Shown: positions 1 to 12,312, numbered from the stretch's first letter. The stretch is 64,000 bases of DNA from Oxytricha trifallax (GCA_000711775.1 ARYC01001541.1:34726-98725), one strand, 5' to 3'. Notes: generated by a model from the letters alone, not told the origin. Translations and numbers: made by a program.

Positions 1-3000
1 AATAATATTTATTATAAAACTAGAATGATATTAATGAAATAATATCCTTTAAGTTCATTATTGAAAGTCATTTTGACTTACTAGATAATAATCAAATATA
101 TAATAATATTTGAAATTCATAATATAATTTATTTGAAAAATAAAAATTAATGCAATGCAAATAAATATTTAAATTGCATTTTTGGCTTTTTCTAAATTTT
201 AAACCTTCTAATAAAATTTATATCACTAAATAATTTTGGGGGGGGGGAAGTTTCCTGCACCGGTTTATGAAAAAAAAAAAATTTAGGGAAGTTTCCTGCA
301 CTTTTTTTAAAAAATTTTTTAATTATTAAATTAATCTTTATAATAACTATCAACCAACTTCCGAACTATTTTCTTGATAAAATTATACTTTATATATTAA
401 TCAATTTGTCAATATATCTCTACAGATTCCAACAACTCTGACATATTTCATCTGATATTTGTAGGTTTATGTATCTTAACCATTATAATCTCCTCTCTGT
501 ACTCATAGTAATTCCAAGTATTGTAACCAATTGTTATTGAAATTCTAATTCAATTTATCTTATTCTTTCCATTCCTTTATAATGTTAGACTTTATATTTT
601 TTAACTATTTAAATGATGGATAAATATCCTCTTAATATTAATGAGTCATTAAATGTAAAATTTTATATTTAATGTAAAATTTATTAAATTTTACATAAAT
701 AAAAAAAAAGTGCAGGAAACTTCCCCCCCTCATAATTTTAATTAAAAAATATTAATTTTTATATCAAATAAATATTCATTGCTGAATTGTAAAAATCGGA
801 TCAAATCAGTTTAAATTATAAATTAAAATTGTACTTTTCTTTTCGTAAATTACTTTTGATAATTTTGTAATTGAGATTAAAAAGAAATATGATTTCAGTC
901 TAATTTACAACTTCTAGAATAAGAATAATTTAAACGAATCATACTTTTATTGCGTAAATTTTATATTAATTTATTCATAATTCCTAAATCTTTTCAAAAT
1001 TGTTTTTTATGTAATAAAAAAGATTGTTTTAATACTCTTGCATAAAACGTAAAGAATAACATCACGATTTTATTTTTTAATTTAGTGTAAGAGGGCAATA
1101 TAAGTGCTATGAGTATTAAATATATCATTAAATTTAATTATGAGTTTTTTAAATATCTGAGAATAGTATTTATACTGTATTTAATTTAGTCTAGATAAAT
1201 GAATAAAATTATAATTGCATTTTGATATAAGATTTGGAAAATAAAATATATATTTATTTTATTGTTAAATATTTATTTAATTTTTTCTCAGCTTGATATT
1301 TTTGAAACTTTATGAAACAATATCATCTTCATATTTTATCAAAGATGCTTTCCATTTTTCTAATATTAATAACAATTAAGTCTGTGAAAAATAATTTAGT
1401 TTTTAGTCAAATTCTTAAATAATAGAGAATATGATAAGTTTAAGAATATAAATATTTTATAATTTCAACTAATGCGATAATTTTACATTTATATGTTCAT
1501 AATTCTTTTTTAATAAATTCTTAAGTAGATTTTAGTTAGTTTTTAATTTAATTTTGTAGAAAAAATATTTTTTATTTTAATTATAAATCAATATAACCCC
1601 TTTAGAAATTTAAGAATTAAGATATGGAGTTAAATACTAATTAATTTAAATCTTTATTTATTGGCCTTAGTTTTAAATATTGCCCTGTAATTATTAGATA
1701 AATTTGTTGACTTTGTTCATTATCTTTATTTAATAATTCAATAAGGGTTTTTTAATTTTATTTAAAATATATTTTACATAATTTCAGCTAATAATATTGC
1801 AATTTAATCTTTCTTATAATTCAAATTATCTTTCTTAATTGAAGCATGGAGTTTTAACTTTTTTGTTTGATTTTTTGTATAAATTAAAATTGAAATCTTA
1901 TAAGTTTCTAAAAGAAGTATATGATTTTTTATTTTTATTTGAAATTAATTTATAATGGATAATATTTAACTCAAAAATTCAAAAAAGCTTTTATGAGTTT
2001 AATTTTTCAAAGATAATTAAAAAATAAAGCTAAATTTTTTATTTACAGTCAAGAAAATTATAAAACCATTTTAATTATAATGTGTATAAAGATAAATAAT
2101 TATAAATTTTTAATAATTTTATTCTTAAATTTATGCTATGATAAAGATGTTTTTCCATTAAAAAACCTAAAAGCTTTATATAATTATTTAGTAAGTTATG
2201 AATAATATCCATCAATTAGATAGGGTAATTATAAATATCTAATTTAAGCAAATATAATGACCCTCTCTGCTGTTTTGAAATGATAAGTAAGTTGAATAAG
2301 AAGTTTAAAAATTTCAACAACTTTTTGTTTTATAAATAAATTGACTTCGAAAAAAAGGAACAAATTTTAAAATATGGAAATAGTGAAATCAAAAAAAATT
2401 TATAAAAGATTATGAAGAATTTTGATTCATTAAGTAAAAGCTCTATTTTAATTTTAAAATAAGAAATTAGTTCCTGTAAGCAAAGTTAAATTTTGAAATA
2501 AATTATAATTCGAATATTGCTATTTAAATTTTATTTTTTCTTTTAAAAGGGATATCACTAAATTATAAATTAAGCACTGATCTTTAAAAAGTAATTGTAG
2601 TATATTAAATAAAAAATATAAAATGCTTGGTGCACTTGTATCATCAAATTAAATGAAATACATTCAACATTTTATAGTCTAAATTTAAACTTTTTAATGA
2701 AAATTTTCATATTCTAACGATTATATTTGTTTCTTTCATTTGATTGCAAAGAACAAGATTCGAGAGGATTTATTCTCAAAAAGATATTTGGAATTTAGTT
2801 GATATTTTTATTATTTATTATGAAACTTTATGAGCAAGTTTTTTAGCTGCATAATTTAAAAAGCAAAAATCAAAAAACCTAAATTTTGAAAGTATTAAAG
2901 TCATAAGTATTCATAAATTCATTTTACTTGGTCTATCAAATAAATTCTTATAGTTAAAAGCTTTTTAATACCTAGTTAAATATAAAATTAATTGCAAAAT

Positions 3001-3180
3001 AATATTGTAAAGGTGTTTTTTTATTACAAAAGATATTAATATTTCTTCATTTTTTTAAAAATTAAATATTTTTTCAATTAAATTTAAGTTTTCAACCCTC
3101 TTAATAAAAGCGCAATTGAAACTAATTGTAATAATATTTGTTACCAATAAAGATTATAAATAAATACAAAGATATTTGAG
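1..3180. other. AT-rich germline-limited DNA upstream of gene copy A
   Basis: Apart from the short element at 238-732 this stretch is extremely AT-rich and I see no convincing coding island. Weak similarity exists between parts of it (around 1080-1140 and 2130-2160) and 29010-29060 and 29780-29815, so it belongs to the same duplicated block as the region upstream of copy B. Best read as IES or intergenic micronuclear DNA. Confidence 0.6.
238..732. mobile_element. Short inverted-repeat element, GGGAAGTTTCC family, 7-bp TSD
   Basis: Left end is a G run followed by GAAGTTTCCTGCAC; about 45 bp further in the GGGAAGTTTCCTGCAC motif repeats. The right end is the reverse complement (GTGCAGGAAACTTCCCCCC). 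TAATTTT flanks both sides (231-237 and 733-739), a 7-bp target duplication. About 495 bp, no coding capacity, so a non-autonomous MITE. Relatives lie at about 27381-28086, 42576-43010, 50197-58393 (outer shell of the nest) and 59184-59528. Confidence 0.8.
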
Positions 3181-3186
3181 GTCTAA

Positions 3187-3228
3187 TTGTTGTATGGTGA
3201 TAACTCTGCTACATCAATATAAGCGATA
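3187..3228 (+). CDS. MDS fragment of copy A (LLYGDNSATSIQAI)
   Basis: Short coding island recognised because its translation, LLYGDNSATSIQAI, matches LLFGDSSDTSIDAI at 31425-31466 in copy B while the surrounding DNA is unlike. It is the most upstream piece I can pair between the copies. TAA is read as Gln. Confidence 0.5.
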
Positions 3229-3814
3229 ATATTTTTAATATTATTAACAGAAGTTTAATTTTTACTAATTCTAAAATATAAATGAATTGAGAAAAATAAT
3301 TTACAATAAATATTAAAGTAACTTCATATCATCTTAGTCTATTATAAATTAAAAATAAAAATATTATTGAAAAGTAATTTAAACTAGACTACCTTGTAAT
3401 TTATAAGATTTAGCTATTTTATGAATAAAAAGTAGTACTTATTTTTTTTTAAAAAATAATTGTTTCGACTTATCTCATTTAAGTATAAAAAAAATTCAAA
3501 AATTAATTAAATTTTAAGGGATCCTGATTAAGAAAGTGTCTAAATACCTTAAGAAATATAATAAAACCTGAATAAATTATTATTAAATAATAAAAGATAA
3601 GTTATAATAAAGAATAGATTATCTATTATAATATTGTATGCTACACCTTATGACAATTTATTTTAAATAATCAATCAAGAAGAACAGATTAGAGATATAT
3701 ATATGCCAAAAATCAAACTCTTTCTTAGATAATTTTTATTAAATTATCTTTCTGAGTAGTGATAAATTAATGATTAAAGTTAATTTTTTTAAAAAAATGT
3801 TTTTTTTACCTATA

Positions 3815-4075
3815 TACAAGCGGTTGATAGACTGGCTAATTCTGGTAGGGTAGGGAGTACAGGGTTGCTGATATTTTTACCTGATAAAATACACTGAATA
3901 TCTAGGATTCTCAATTGTCTGTATTGAAGAAAAAAAAATGTAGTCAATAAATGGTAGCATATATCCTAGCTTGGAAATTTGGAAGTGCTACATGGAAAAA
4001 ACGATACGAATTTGGACGACAGTCGAGTTTGGTGGTGATGCTTCTGAAGTCAAGAGGAACACAGTCTTCATGAAT
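3815..4075 (+). other. Coding-like island, unassigned
   Basis: Base composition is less AT-rich than its surroundings, and plus-strand frames give plausible peptide stretches (for example EFGGDASEVKRNTVFMNFSS near 4018-4080). I find no counterpart in copy B. It may be an MDS of copy A whose partner is missing, or a fragment of another gene. Confidence 0.3.
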
Positions 4076-4185
4076 TTTTCCTCTTAAAATTAATTTCCAT
4101 AACTTTACTAACTAATATTAAAATGTCTAATTTATTGCATTTAAATATTGAAATATTTTTTTCTTGATTTTTTTGTTGAATAGCA

Positions 4186-4560
4186 TTTGAAAATGGGAAA
4201 TAAATAAGTAATTAATTATTTATAATTAGTGTAGATAACTAAGTCCAAACCGAGACAATATAATAATTCTTCGACTTAGAATTTAAAAATAGCTGGACTA
4301 TACTTTATGTATACTATTGAATGTCTATTTTATTGCATCAATTGAATGAGAGAAGTCAAGTTAAATTTTGAGTAATTTATTATTTTATTTTTATACTAAA
4401 TTCAAATACAATAATATGACTCCAAAAATGACATAAATTATATTACTTTAGTAAAGTCCAGCTATTCTTGAATAATTTATTGGACAAGTATCATATTGTA
4501 TAAGTCTAGTAAAGTTAACTTCTACTAATTATAATTTAATTTACCAATTTTAAATTTTGC
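4186..4560. mobile_element. Diverged foldback element, AGCTGGACTTTAC family
   Basis: The two halves are imperfect inverted repeats. TAGCTGGACTATACTTT near 4290 pairs with the complement of AGTAAAGTCCAGCTA near 4455, and similarity extends outward on both sides. Similar sequence occurs in the clean foldback at 16693-17096 and, more decayed, at about 13090-13400 and 35395-35650. Absent from the equivalent place in copy B. Confidence 0.6.
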
Positions 4561-4856
4561 CTCAATAATAATTCCATATAATTGATCTGATGACTAAAAA
4601 ATAAATTATTGCATTTATTTATTTAGTATTTTGCAATTTTATCATTTTAAAATATATATTGAGAAATCTAAATTTAAACTTTTCTTGTTAGCTAAATAAG
4701 ATTATCTTGCACAAAATTTGGAATATTTTCTGATTAATTTTATTTTAAATTTCAGAATTTTTATTAAAAATATGTGCATTTTAATTATATATTATTATTT
4801 GTCTTAAGTAATAATAGTTTAATATATATTTATCGATGTTTTTGGTCCCATTTACA

Positions 4857-4985
4857 GGAGATCTTATCTTCGGAGGGTACACAAGCAGCAGACCATTTAT
4901 TGGATATTTTAACAATGCAGATGACTTATATGGGACTGTTTGGCTAAATAAATATGCTTCTGACAATAGTATAAATATCTCATTG
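4857..4985 (+). CDS. MDS fragment of copy A: propeller-like repeat
   Basis: Translation GDLIFGGYTSSRPFIGYF, then a stretch ending YGTVWLNKYASDNSI. It pairs with 31990-32130 of copy B (GDFIFGGYTGSRPFIGYF), with only scattered substitutions and no frameshift. The repeated GGYT..S...GYF / GTVWLNKY pattern is typical of the beta-propeller-like N-terminal part of large hypotrich cadherin-like surface proteins. The homology starts right after ACAG in both copies, so the left edge is an MDS pointer or splice-type boundary. Confidence 0.75.
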
Positions 4986-5000
4986 AATTTTATATTTATG

Positions 5001-5387
5001 AAATGCATTTAAAAATGGAAAATTAATTAGAAATTAAAAAATTTATTTATAAAATGATGTCAGTTAAGATCGAGATAAGTGGAAGATCTTAACTTATTCG
5101 AAAATTTTTTTAAATTATCTGAACTATATTGTGATGGTACGATGACATGGCTTCACCAAGTTAGCTCAACAAAAATAGGAGGACAAATAATAATTAAATT
5201 AAAAACATCCTTTTATAGTCAAGTATACTCTCTGTGGCATTGTCATTGTACCGTCAATAATATAGTCCTTTTTAAATTCTCTATCGAATGAGCCAATGAT
5301 CGTCCACTTAGGTCGATTTTAGTTTATTATACTTTCATTTATTATTTGTTTAATTTGTATTAATTTCCATATTTTAAATGTATTTAT
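5001..5387. mobile_element. Diverged foldback element
   Basis: Left arm AAATGCATTTAAAAATGGAA pairs with the complement of the right end (AAATACATTTAAAATATGGA), and inner parts pair as well (AAGATCGAGATAAGTGG against AAAATCGACCTAAGTGG). It follows the 4857-4985 coding island and has no equivalent after the matching island of copy B, so it is a copy-A-specific insertion. Confidence 0.6.
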
Positions 5388-6441
5388 AAAATAATGCTAT
5401 AGGTACTGGAATCGCAATAAAATCACCAATATTAATACAGTCTTATTTATTATAGTTAAAAGGTTAATTTTAAATTAATAAGAAAATATATTTTTTAATT
5501 AATACAGTATTGAATTTACAGTGAAATTTCCTTTTTTTTAAAATAATTTTTCATAAAATTGTTTCAAGTTATTTTTTATTTAATAATCAATAAAACTATT
5601 TTTATTTAATTAATAAGTCATTTTAATGCATTTAAATGTTTGCTGTATTAGATCTAACTTTCTTGTAAATTTAATAAATGATTTTATGCAATTATTTTTT
5701 TTAATAAAAACATGCATTTTATCATTTTACAATGTAATAAGGCAATTTCCTATTACTTTTTAAACTTCTGGAAATAAATGCTAGCTTTATCATTATTTTT
5801 AAAATTAATAATCTTTTTTAATATTTTACTTTATAACAATTAGTTACAAAATTCTGGAATTAACATATTTTGTAGTTTTATATGATTTATAAACTTTAAA
5901 TTATGAATACCTCTCTTTAATCAATACTCATTAAACCATATTTTATAAGCTTTTTTTTCAGAACGCAAGCTCTATTATATAAATTAAATTTATAAAATTA
6001 TATTTTTGCCAAAATTTCTCAACACTTTTAAAAATTGATAAAAAGACGATTTTTAAATATGACAATCTTATTTAAATATGCAGTATAATTATTTCTTTTT
6101 GTCCCCAATCAAACTATTCTTTGAAAAAAATATAATTATGAATCCCAGATTCTTCTTAAATTATTTTTTAAATTAAAAATGCAAGCGACGATTAGTCTAT
6201 CTAATATATTTTAATTTAATTAACTTATAATTTTGCAACTTTAGTTTGAGATAAATTACCTAAAATCCATAAAATATGTATAAAAATTATATATAGAAAT
6301 AACGCATTTATCAGTTAAAAGTTCATTTAATCTTAATAATTTGATATACAAAACTAGATTATATTATTTTCAAAATAAATATTAGTATTCAATTATTGTA
6401 TCCCCTAAACAAAATTTGATTATGATTATTTTTTATTAAAT
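5388..6441. other. AT-rich spacer, probably IES
   Basis: Extremely AT-rich, with no frame resembling a protein and no clear repeat. It separates two coding islands of copy A. Confidence 0.5.
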
Positions 6442-6680
6442 ATGTAAGCTACCAATCAAATTTATGCTTTAATGAGAAGTCTATCAACTGCAAATCCAAC
6501 ATACAACCTCATAACATCAATTGAATTAAGTTATATTAAAATTATTAAATTAAATCAATATTTGGAAAATTAATATATTTTAAGAAAAAACGAATATTTG
6601 TTTTTTATAGTTTTAATTGAAAAATCCGAAGGCAAGCCAATCTAAACATGGTATTTTGCAGGTATACTGATAAATCTTAT
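6442..6680 (+). CDS. MDS fragments of copy A (two adjacent islands)
   Basis: Island 6442-6534 reads QATNQIYALMRSLSTANPTY and pairs with 33931-34014 (QTTNQIYALIKSLPSSNPTY). Island 6613-6680 reads LIEKSEGKPIQTWYFAGILI and pairs with 34094-34165 (SIERSEGKPIKTWQFEGIMI). The DNA between them is AT-rich and unlike between copies. This is the pattern expected for MDSs separated by a short IES. Confidence 0.7.
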
Positions 6681-6837
6681 TTTTAATTAAATTATATATA
6701 AATCATTAAAATAATATCTTGATTTATATAAAATAAAATTATTATAAATACAATTACCATGAAGAGTCAAATTTACAAATTAAAATATAAACTAGCTTTA
6801 ACTATTTCAATGTGAATTACTAAAATTTATATTAAAT

Positions 6838-7200
6838 TCTAGTTTCTGAGACAAATCAAAGAATCATAGTTCTACTATAAACGGTTTAAAAATAGTATAT
6901 CGTAATCTTGAACTTTTTAAAAGTTTAGAAATCATTGTACTATTTAATATTTCGTATATTTTTATAAACTCAGGTCTAACTTCAATTGTGAGTTAATATT
7001 CACCAAGCTAAAATCTTCAATTTCGATGCATATCAAATATAAGAGCTTCTGATTAGAAATTTGTTGCTTAAATCATTTGAATTAGAGTATAATATTTAAA
7101 TTTATAAATGCTGGAGGGTGAACGAGCTCTACATAATTGATATATGCCTTATTAAAAACTGATGGGACAAATTATTCCGAATTTACTGTCAATATATTAT
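6838..7200 (+). CDS. MDS fragments of copy A, with a TGA at 7119
   Basis: Three small islands match copy B: near 6838-6900 (FLRQIKESQF), 7014-7072 (FDAYQIQELLIRNLL) and 7113-7200 (ending ALLKTDGTNYSEFTVN, matching VLFKTDGSNLQEFAIN at 35843-35935). At 7119-7121 copy A has TGA where copy B has TAA (Gln) at 35849. This is either a nonsense change in copy A or lies just outside the true MDS edge. Confidence 0.55.
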
Positions 7201-7466
7201 TTCGTTTTATAACAAGTTACACAAAAAATATCGAGAAGTCATAACTTACTTTGAAATTATTATTTCGATAATAAATTAAAATAGTGAAAGGTTCAATATT
7301 TTTTTTTACAAAATTAATACTTTACTATACTATAAATATACTCTAGTGCCAGATTGAAATTATTTTATAACTTAAATATAAGTTAACAAGCATTTTAATT
7401 TGATTTTCTTAGTGATTAATCTAAATTTGTTTCAGAAATATAAATTAGAAAAATAAAATCAAGAAG

Positions 7467-7750
7467 TATACGGAATCTGTTTCAGAAGGATATGAAAGTT
7501 TAGCAATAAACGTTGTTAATTTGCAAGATAATTATCTTTAAAAATAAATATTTTATTTCTAACTATTAATTTAATCTTATTGGATGCATAAGTAATCATT
7601 AATTCAATATTTAAATATTACAATTAATTCATGATTGTAATATTGTTCTCAAGATATTTCAATAAACCATTTTATTATATTGAATGAAGCGAAATCTCCT
7701 GTAAATTATATCCGGATAGGCTTTACAATTACAGATTTTACGGTAACAAT
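7467..7750 (+). CDS. MDS fragments of copy A up to the TBE-A insertion
   Basis: Island 7467-7545 reads ESVSEGYESLAINVVNLQDN and pairs with ESASDGYEGLSINVLNLQDN at 41683-41760. Island about 7690-7750 reads NYIRIGFTITDFTVT and runs straight into the left end of TBE-A. Coding resumes at 11874. Leaving one AAT at the junction keeps the frame (TVTIKSKSYIQEASQKYS against AVNKEQYYIQEPSQKFS in copy B). Confidence 0.75.
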
Positions 7751-7851
7751 CAAAACCCCAAAACCCCTTAGTGAGGTTTATAAGTGCTTTGATTTGTAGG
7801 GTATAGTTGGGGTCTTATTGGGGTTAGTAGAGAAATTAGGCAATTTGCAAA

Positions 7852-8915
7852 ATGAGAAATAGAAATTAGCGAAATTTAGGGTCTATTTATGATGAGTAAT
7901 ATTTAGATTTACTGCTTAAGCTTAGGTATGGTACAAGTATTAATATAGACTAAGTCAAACCAGTGTTGAATTATACAGCCATAGCAAGACTCCTACACAA
8001 GAGTGCCCCAACCGTTAGGTATCATTGCTTGTTAGCTGTTTAACATTATAACTCAGGCTCTTGAAAACATCCTGCAAGAAAATAAAAGTTCTCACAGGTC
8101 CATATTGACTATCTCTGTGTCTCTAAGACATTACAATATTGGGCTCACTTTCCTCTTGACTAACGAGCTGTCGTGTTTCATCGCAAGTTTCCAGACATGC
8201 GTATCTCTCCTTAGACTATAGCCAATATTTATAGACGAAATGGTATTACTTTCAAGACTGTCAACAGAGTTAAGAGAGTGATTGATTTTACAGTGCCATT
8301 TTATAGTAATAATTTAAACTATATATATGATTAAATGCAGAGAGCTATTGATAATAACATCAAGTTCATACATGCAGATGAAGCTGTGTTTACGTTCAAC
8401 ACTTTTATTAATAAGTCATGGTACAAGAAGTATGATAACATAGAAGTTTATGACTAAAAGGTAAAGGTAGTCACTCATGCAATTTTAGCTGGTATAAGTG
8501 AAGATTCAGGCTTAGAGAGTTATGTGATTCACCCTCGCTCTATTAAGCGAGAGTAGTATATAGAGTTCCTACATAGCTCAGAGAGAAGTATAGCAACCAA
8601 GAGATCATCCTGTTAGTTGATAACCTATCAGTTCATAAGACTAAGGAGTCTAAGAAAGCTTATGAAGAGTTAAACATAACTCCTGTATACAACGTTCCTT
8701 ACAGCCCTTAATTTAATGGAATAGAATTCTACTGGAGTTAAATAAAGACTCACTACAAGAAGCTTCTGCTGTATCATCTTATGCATGACTTGCCCATCGA
8801 TACAGTAGACTTGATTCAAAGCAGCTGTAAGAGAGTGAGCGTAGATAAGACAACAATTTGTGCGAGAAAGGGAAGAATGAATGTTTATAAATAAGTTTTA
8901 GATTTAAACGAATGA
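7852..8915 (+). pseudogene. TBE transposase (IS630/Tc1-type, DD34E), disrupted
   Basis: This is the 42-kDa TBE transposase. It begins MRNRNQRNLGSIYDEQYLDL, is followed by a helix-turn-helix-like N-terminal part, then the catalytic domain: first Asp in FIHADEAVFTFN (about 8373), second Asp in LLVDNLSVH (about 8615), and Glu in NGIEFYW 34 residues later. An in-frame TGA near 8062 and a 1-nt frameshift near 8575 break the frame; otherwise it is open to TGA 8913-8915, ending VLDLNE. Established: TBE transposases cut and join element ends and take part in genome rearrangement in Oxytricha. TAA and TAG are Gln throughout. This copy should not make full-length protein unless the lesions are sequence errors. 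Confidence 0.9.
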
Positions 8916-8921
8916 ATATAT

Positions 8922-9712
8922 TCACATATTAAACTGACCCATAAAAGGGTTTGGCTTCTCTTTCTTCTCCTCTTCTTATGGCTTGCTTGGGCCCATATTT
9001 CTTCTCTTTGTGCCAGCTCCTGCATCTATGTTCATTTCATCTGGCTTTTAAACATCTTTATAAAGTCTCTTGCTCACTTCATGAATTTTCTGTGACTTTC
9101 TCTCTCTATGAACCTTAGCATGCTCTTTCATAAGATATATACCAGTGCCTGATTTTCCTACAAAGTTATATGTCAAAGCTTACTTGAAAGATAAGGATGC
9201 TTCTTAAGTTCCTCTAGCCAAGCTGAGCTTATTAGAATGCCTTGCTTCTTCTAGTCTTCAGGAGAAATAGAATATCGTTTCTTATGTGCTTCTTCAATAA
9301 TTTCTCTGAGATAATCCTCTTTTATTGTACCAAGAACACCAAAGAAGAAGTTCCTCTCTGGGAGTTTATTAGAGAGTTGTTTCTTGGTAGGAAGGTAAAC
9401 TACCACTTCCTCATCTTACATGGCATCCTCATAAAGATTAGTGACTGAAATGTCAGGGTAGTTGGGAATTTCGATTAGTTTAATCTCTTTATTTTTAAAA
9501 GCTTTCTTCTCCTCACAAAGTATTGCTTTCAAGAATGAAATTTTGGTACCTTCCATCGTAGGAAGGAATAAACCAACTGTATAATATGTTAATAATCATC
9601 AAGTTATCTTACCATGTAAAGTTAGGTATCGATAGAGATCTTCCTTACTTCTGAATCTTGATATCATTTCTTGAGCCTCGACTCTTTTCATTTGATCATT
9701 GAGTGATTCCAT
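8922..9712 (-). pseudogene. TBE 22-kDa protein gene, with a 36-nt intron, frameshifted near its C-terminus
   Basis: Starts with ATG at 9712 (MESLNDQMKRVEAQEMISRF) and contains a GT-AG intron at 9577-9612. The body includes NKLPERNFFFGVLGTIK and ends near 8922, only 6 bp from the transposase stop. A frameshift occurs at the motif SSKL (TGA at 9173-9175). The downstream frame (YNFVGKSGTGIYLMKEHAKV) is clearly the true continuation, a basic, Lys/Glu-rich tail. Function of the 22-kDa protein is unknown. Homologues lie at 45503-46272, 61356-62144 and, more distantly, in the MTH element at 53128-53970. Confidence 0.85.
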
Positions 9713-10283
9713 CTTTGTTCCTCTTCCTATTAATGAATTTCAAATTATAACTTATAGACTTCTGGATCCTATTGTTTAAAATCTTACTATTAAATATGGG
9801 CATCTTATAGGAGGTCAACCCTGCAAAGATACGTGGAGAAAGTTTGCAGAAGCTGTAACAAACTGCAGAGATGGAGCTCCATTTTAATCAATTTAGTTCC
9901 ATTAAATTAGTACTAAATTTGTTTAAATTTAATTAGTACTGGTACTAAATTCGTTTAATTTTAATTGGTACCAATTTAATAGTACCAAAACTTAATTAGT
10001 ACCTAGTTTTAAACTAATGAGGTTTTAATGGAAAAGTTCCAATATGGTTCAAAACCTAATTGGTACCAGTCCAGTACCAACCTGAATTTTTTCTAAGTTG
10101 GTACCAAAATTAAAAATATTAAGCATGAATTTAGAAAAATTATAGTTATAAACTTAGTATAAATATGATGTCTAACGCCTAAGAATCAACCATTGTTGTT
10201 GCAGTACCAACTCCTATACAAAGTTACTATAACTAGAGAGGTTATTAGAGCTTTATAATAGAAATTTAAATTTGAATTTAAAC

Positions 10284-11731
10284 ATGGCGGCTAACTTAAA
10301 TCGCAAAGCAGTCTCTCTTGGCAGTGGATAATCTTAGCTAAACTTTGGATAAACTAAGAAGCCAGAGATCATATACATTGAAAAGGAGCCAGAGCTTAAA
10401 GCTCTTGAGTTTTAATCAGAGGTGTTTGTTCTAGAAATAAATATCAGGAAGCAGAGAGCAGAGATAAGTATTTAAACGCTAATCGAAGATGTTGAGGAGT
10501 TAAAAGAACATCTCCCACTAGAAAAGATTAAAGAATTCTAATGTGATGAATGCTAAAATTTCTTCTCAACTGATTCGAGCTTGAAGAGGCACATCAAAGA
10601 GATGCACTCTGGGTGAGCTAAGATATATTTCAAGCACGAAAAGGTCGATGGCAGGTATTAGTGCACGACTTGCATGAAGTCTTACACTCACTCGGCTAAA
10701 GTTAAAAGACACATGCAAAAACATCATTTAAGTGAGTTTTTAATGCAAGATAAAGAAACATAAAAACTTATACCAGCCAAGAGAAAGTCCAATACTATAG
10801 AGTCTTAAAGAGAGCAGGAAGAGAGACTTAAGAAGCAGAAACGTTTTAAGTCAATGAACCAACCAGCTAATGAATTATATATAGCATGCTTGTAAGAGAG
10901 AGCTATGTATATACCTGCATTAAATGCAGTAGATCTCAGTTTTGCATTGACAACTATTTACATATTGATGTGCCTAACAAGGCAAAACTCATAGTAGTTG
11001 ATGAGTATGCTTATAAAGTATATCCTTTCAAATATCTTATTAGGAACGAGCAGTATCAAAATGAGTTTGCCAATGAATACATAATACTAAGAGAGGCTCA
11101 TAAAAGGTAATGCAAGAACTTGCTTAAACTCGATGGAGTTATTCTTGGACATGGTTTTATTGCACTACGACTTAAGAAATTTGAAATGACTCTAAGAGAT
11201 TATCTCTACCATAATAGATACCCAGATGACTTGAATGAGATACTCACGGAAATGACCAAGGGTGTGATAGAGCTGCATGATCTAGGGTATGTTCATAGAG
11301 ATTTGAAGCCAGAAAATGTAATGGTAAATCTCTGTCCTTTAGAAATAGTAGTCATTGATTTCAATAGAGCAATAAGGTAAGAAATAGTGACTTTAGCTAA
11401 AGTGCTAGGCACACCTGGGTACTTCCCAATAAGAGAGAAGTGGACTAATGGCTCTGTTTAGTGGGATGTCTGGGCGGTAGCAGCAATTATTTTAGAGTGC
11501 GATATGGAAAGTATGTCGTACTTCGGAACAAAGCAAGAAAAGTAATCAATAAGCATGGCTGTTAAACATATAAAGCAAGAAGATGTATGCACTTAGATTA
11601 AGAAAATGGTTGAGATGATCATAGTAAGAGCTCCAGCATATCCAAGATCATCATTAGAAGATATACTTGAAACATTAAAGAGAGCTAAGTTCAAGAGATA
11701 CCACAAAGATAAGCAGATAAAATTTGTTTGA
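10284..11731 (+). pseudogene. TBE zinc-finger/kinase (57-kDa) gene, disrupted
   Basis: MAANLNRKAVSLGSGQSQLN start, then two C2H2 fingers (CDEC...HIKEMH near 10540-10610 and CTTC...HMQKHH near 10660-10730) and a protein-kinase-like domain from about 10886. The catalytic loop reads YVHRDLKPENVM (about 11288). The magnesium-binding motif reads VIDFNRA instead of DFG, followed by GTPGYFP. A TGA after MHSG (about 10612) and a frameshift near 10885 split the frame. The gene ends at TGA 11729-11731. In TBE elements this is the third gene; its role is unknown. The fingers suggest DNA binding. Confidence 0.88.
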
Positions 11732-11870
11732 ATTAAGCACATTAATACTCATTAAATATTCATTAAATTCACATAAAACTTGCGTTTTCTCTACTAACCC
11801 CAATAAGACCCCAACTATACCCTACAAATCAAAGTACTTATAAACCTCACTAAGGGGTTTTGGGGTTTTG

Positions 11871-11990
11871 AATCAAGTCAAAGTCTTATATTTAAGAGGC
11901 TTCTCAAAAATATTCAGGAATTAGTGCTTCTTGCTAAGAGGTTTTTATACGACCTTCTGATTTTATATTTTATTTGCATTTATTATTAGA
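11871..11990 (+). CDS. MDS fragment of copy A downstream of TBE-A
   Basis: Continues the island interrupted by TBE-A: IKSKSYIQEASQKYSGISAS then CQEVFIRPSDF. Copy B has the uninterrupted equivalent at 41960-42065 (YYIQEPSQKFSGVSTSCQEV). The protein-level match across the junction shows that the TBE sits inside coding sequence or exactly at an MDS pointer. Confidence 0.75.
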
Positions 11991-12230
11991 GAAGATTAAT
12001 TAAATAAAATGCAAAGATTAATATATAATTTATGATGCTATTGTCTCATTCTAAATATCTTTCAAAATATATAAATATTGTATAAAAGAGTATATTAAAA
12101 ATAAAATAATTGAAAATATGTGGAGCAGCTAGGGATTGCCAATTAATAGCATTATAAGTATAAATTTATTTTAGAAATATGTTAATAATTTAAAATTTAA
12201 AGGTGCAATAATTCAAATATTATTTTCAGC

Positions 12231-12312
12231 TTTTGATATATCTCAGGATACATAGTTATTTAAGGTTATAAACGTACGTGCCAAGAAAATTGATTCGCTT
12301 TAGTAAAATTTA
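12231..12312 (+). CDS. MDS fragment of copy A (FDISQDTQLFKVINV)
   Basis: Translation FDISQDTQLFKVINVRAKKI followed by DSLQQNL matches FNISQVTQQFRIIRLLGKQS plus ASIQQNL at 43182-43265. AT-rich DNA surrounds it in both copies. In copy B an extra GGGAAGTTTCC-type element (42576-43010) lies upstream. Confidence 0.65.

Larger units (their letters stand above)
7751..11870 (+). mobile_element. TBE-type transposon, near-complete copy (TBE-A)
   Basis: 4,120 bp. Both ends carry CAAAACCCCAAAACCCC in inverted orientation, and the subterminal similarity continues for at least 80 bp. The flanks are AAT (7748-7750) and AAT (11871-11873), the 3-bp ANT duplication typical of TBE elements. Gene order is transposase (+), 22-kDa gene (-, tail to tail with the transposase), zinc-finger/kinase gene (+), which is the known TBE layout and size. 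All three genes carry lesions. Copy B at 41960 has no insertion at this place. Confidence 0.95.

Noticed and set aside
7741..7790. C4A4 repeats as true telomeres of a micronuclear chromosome end
   Set aside because: They are short, exactly inverted at 11870, and flanked by a 3-bp duplication, so they are TBE ends.
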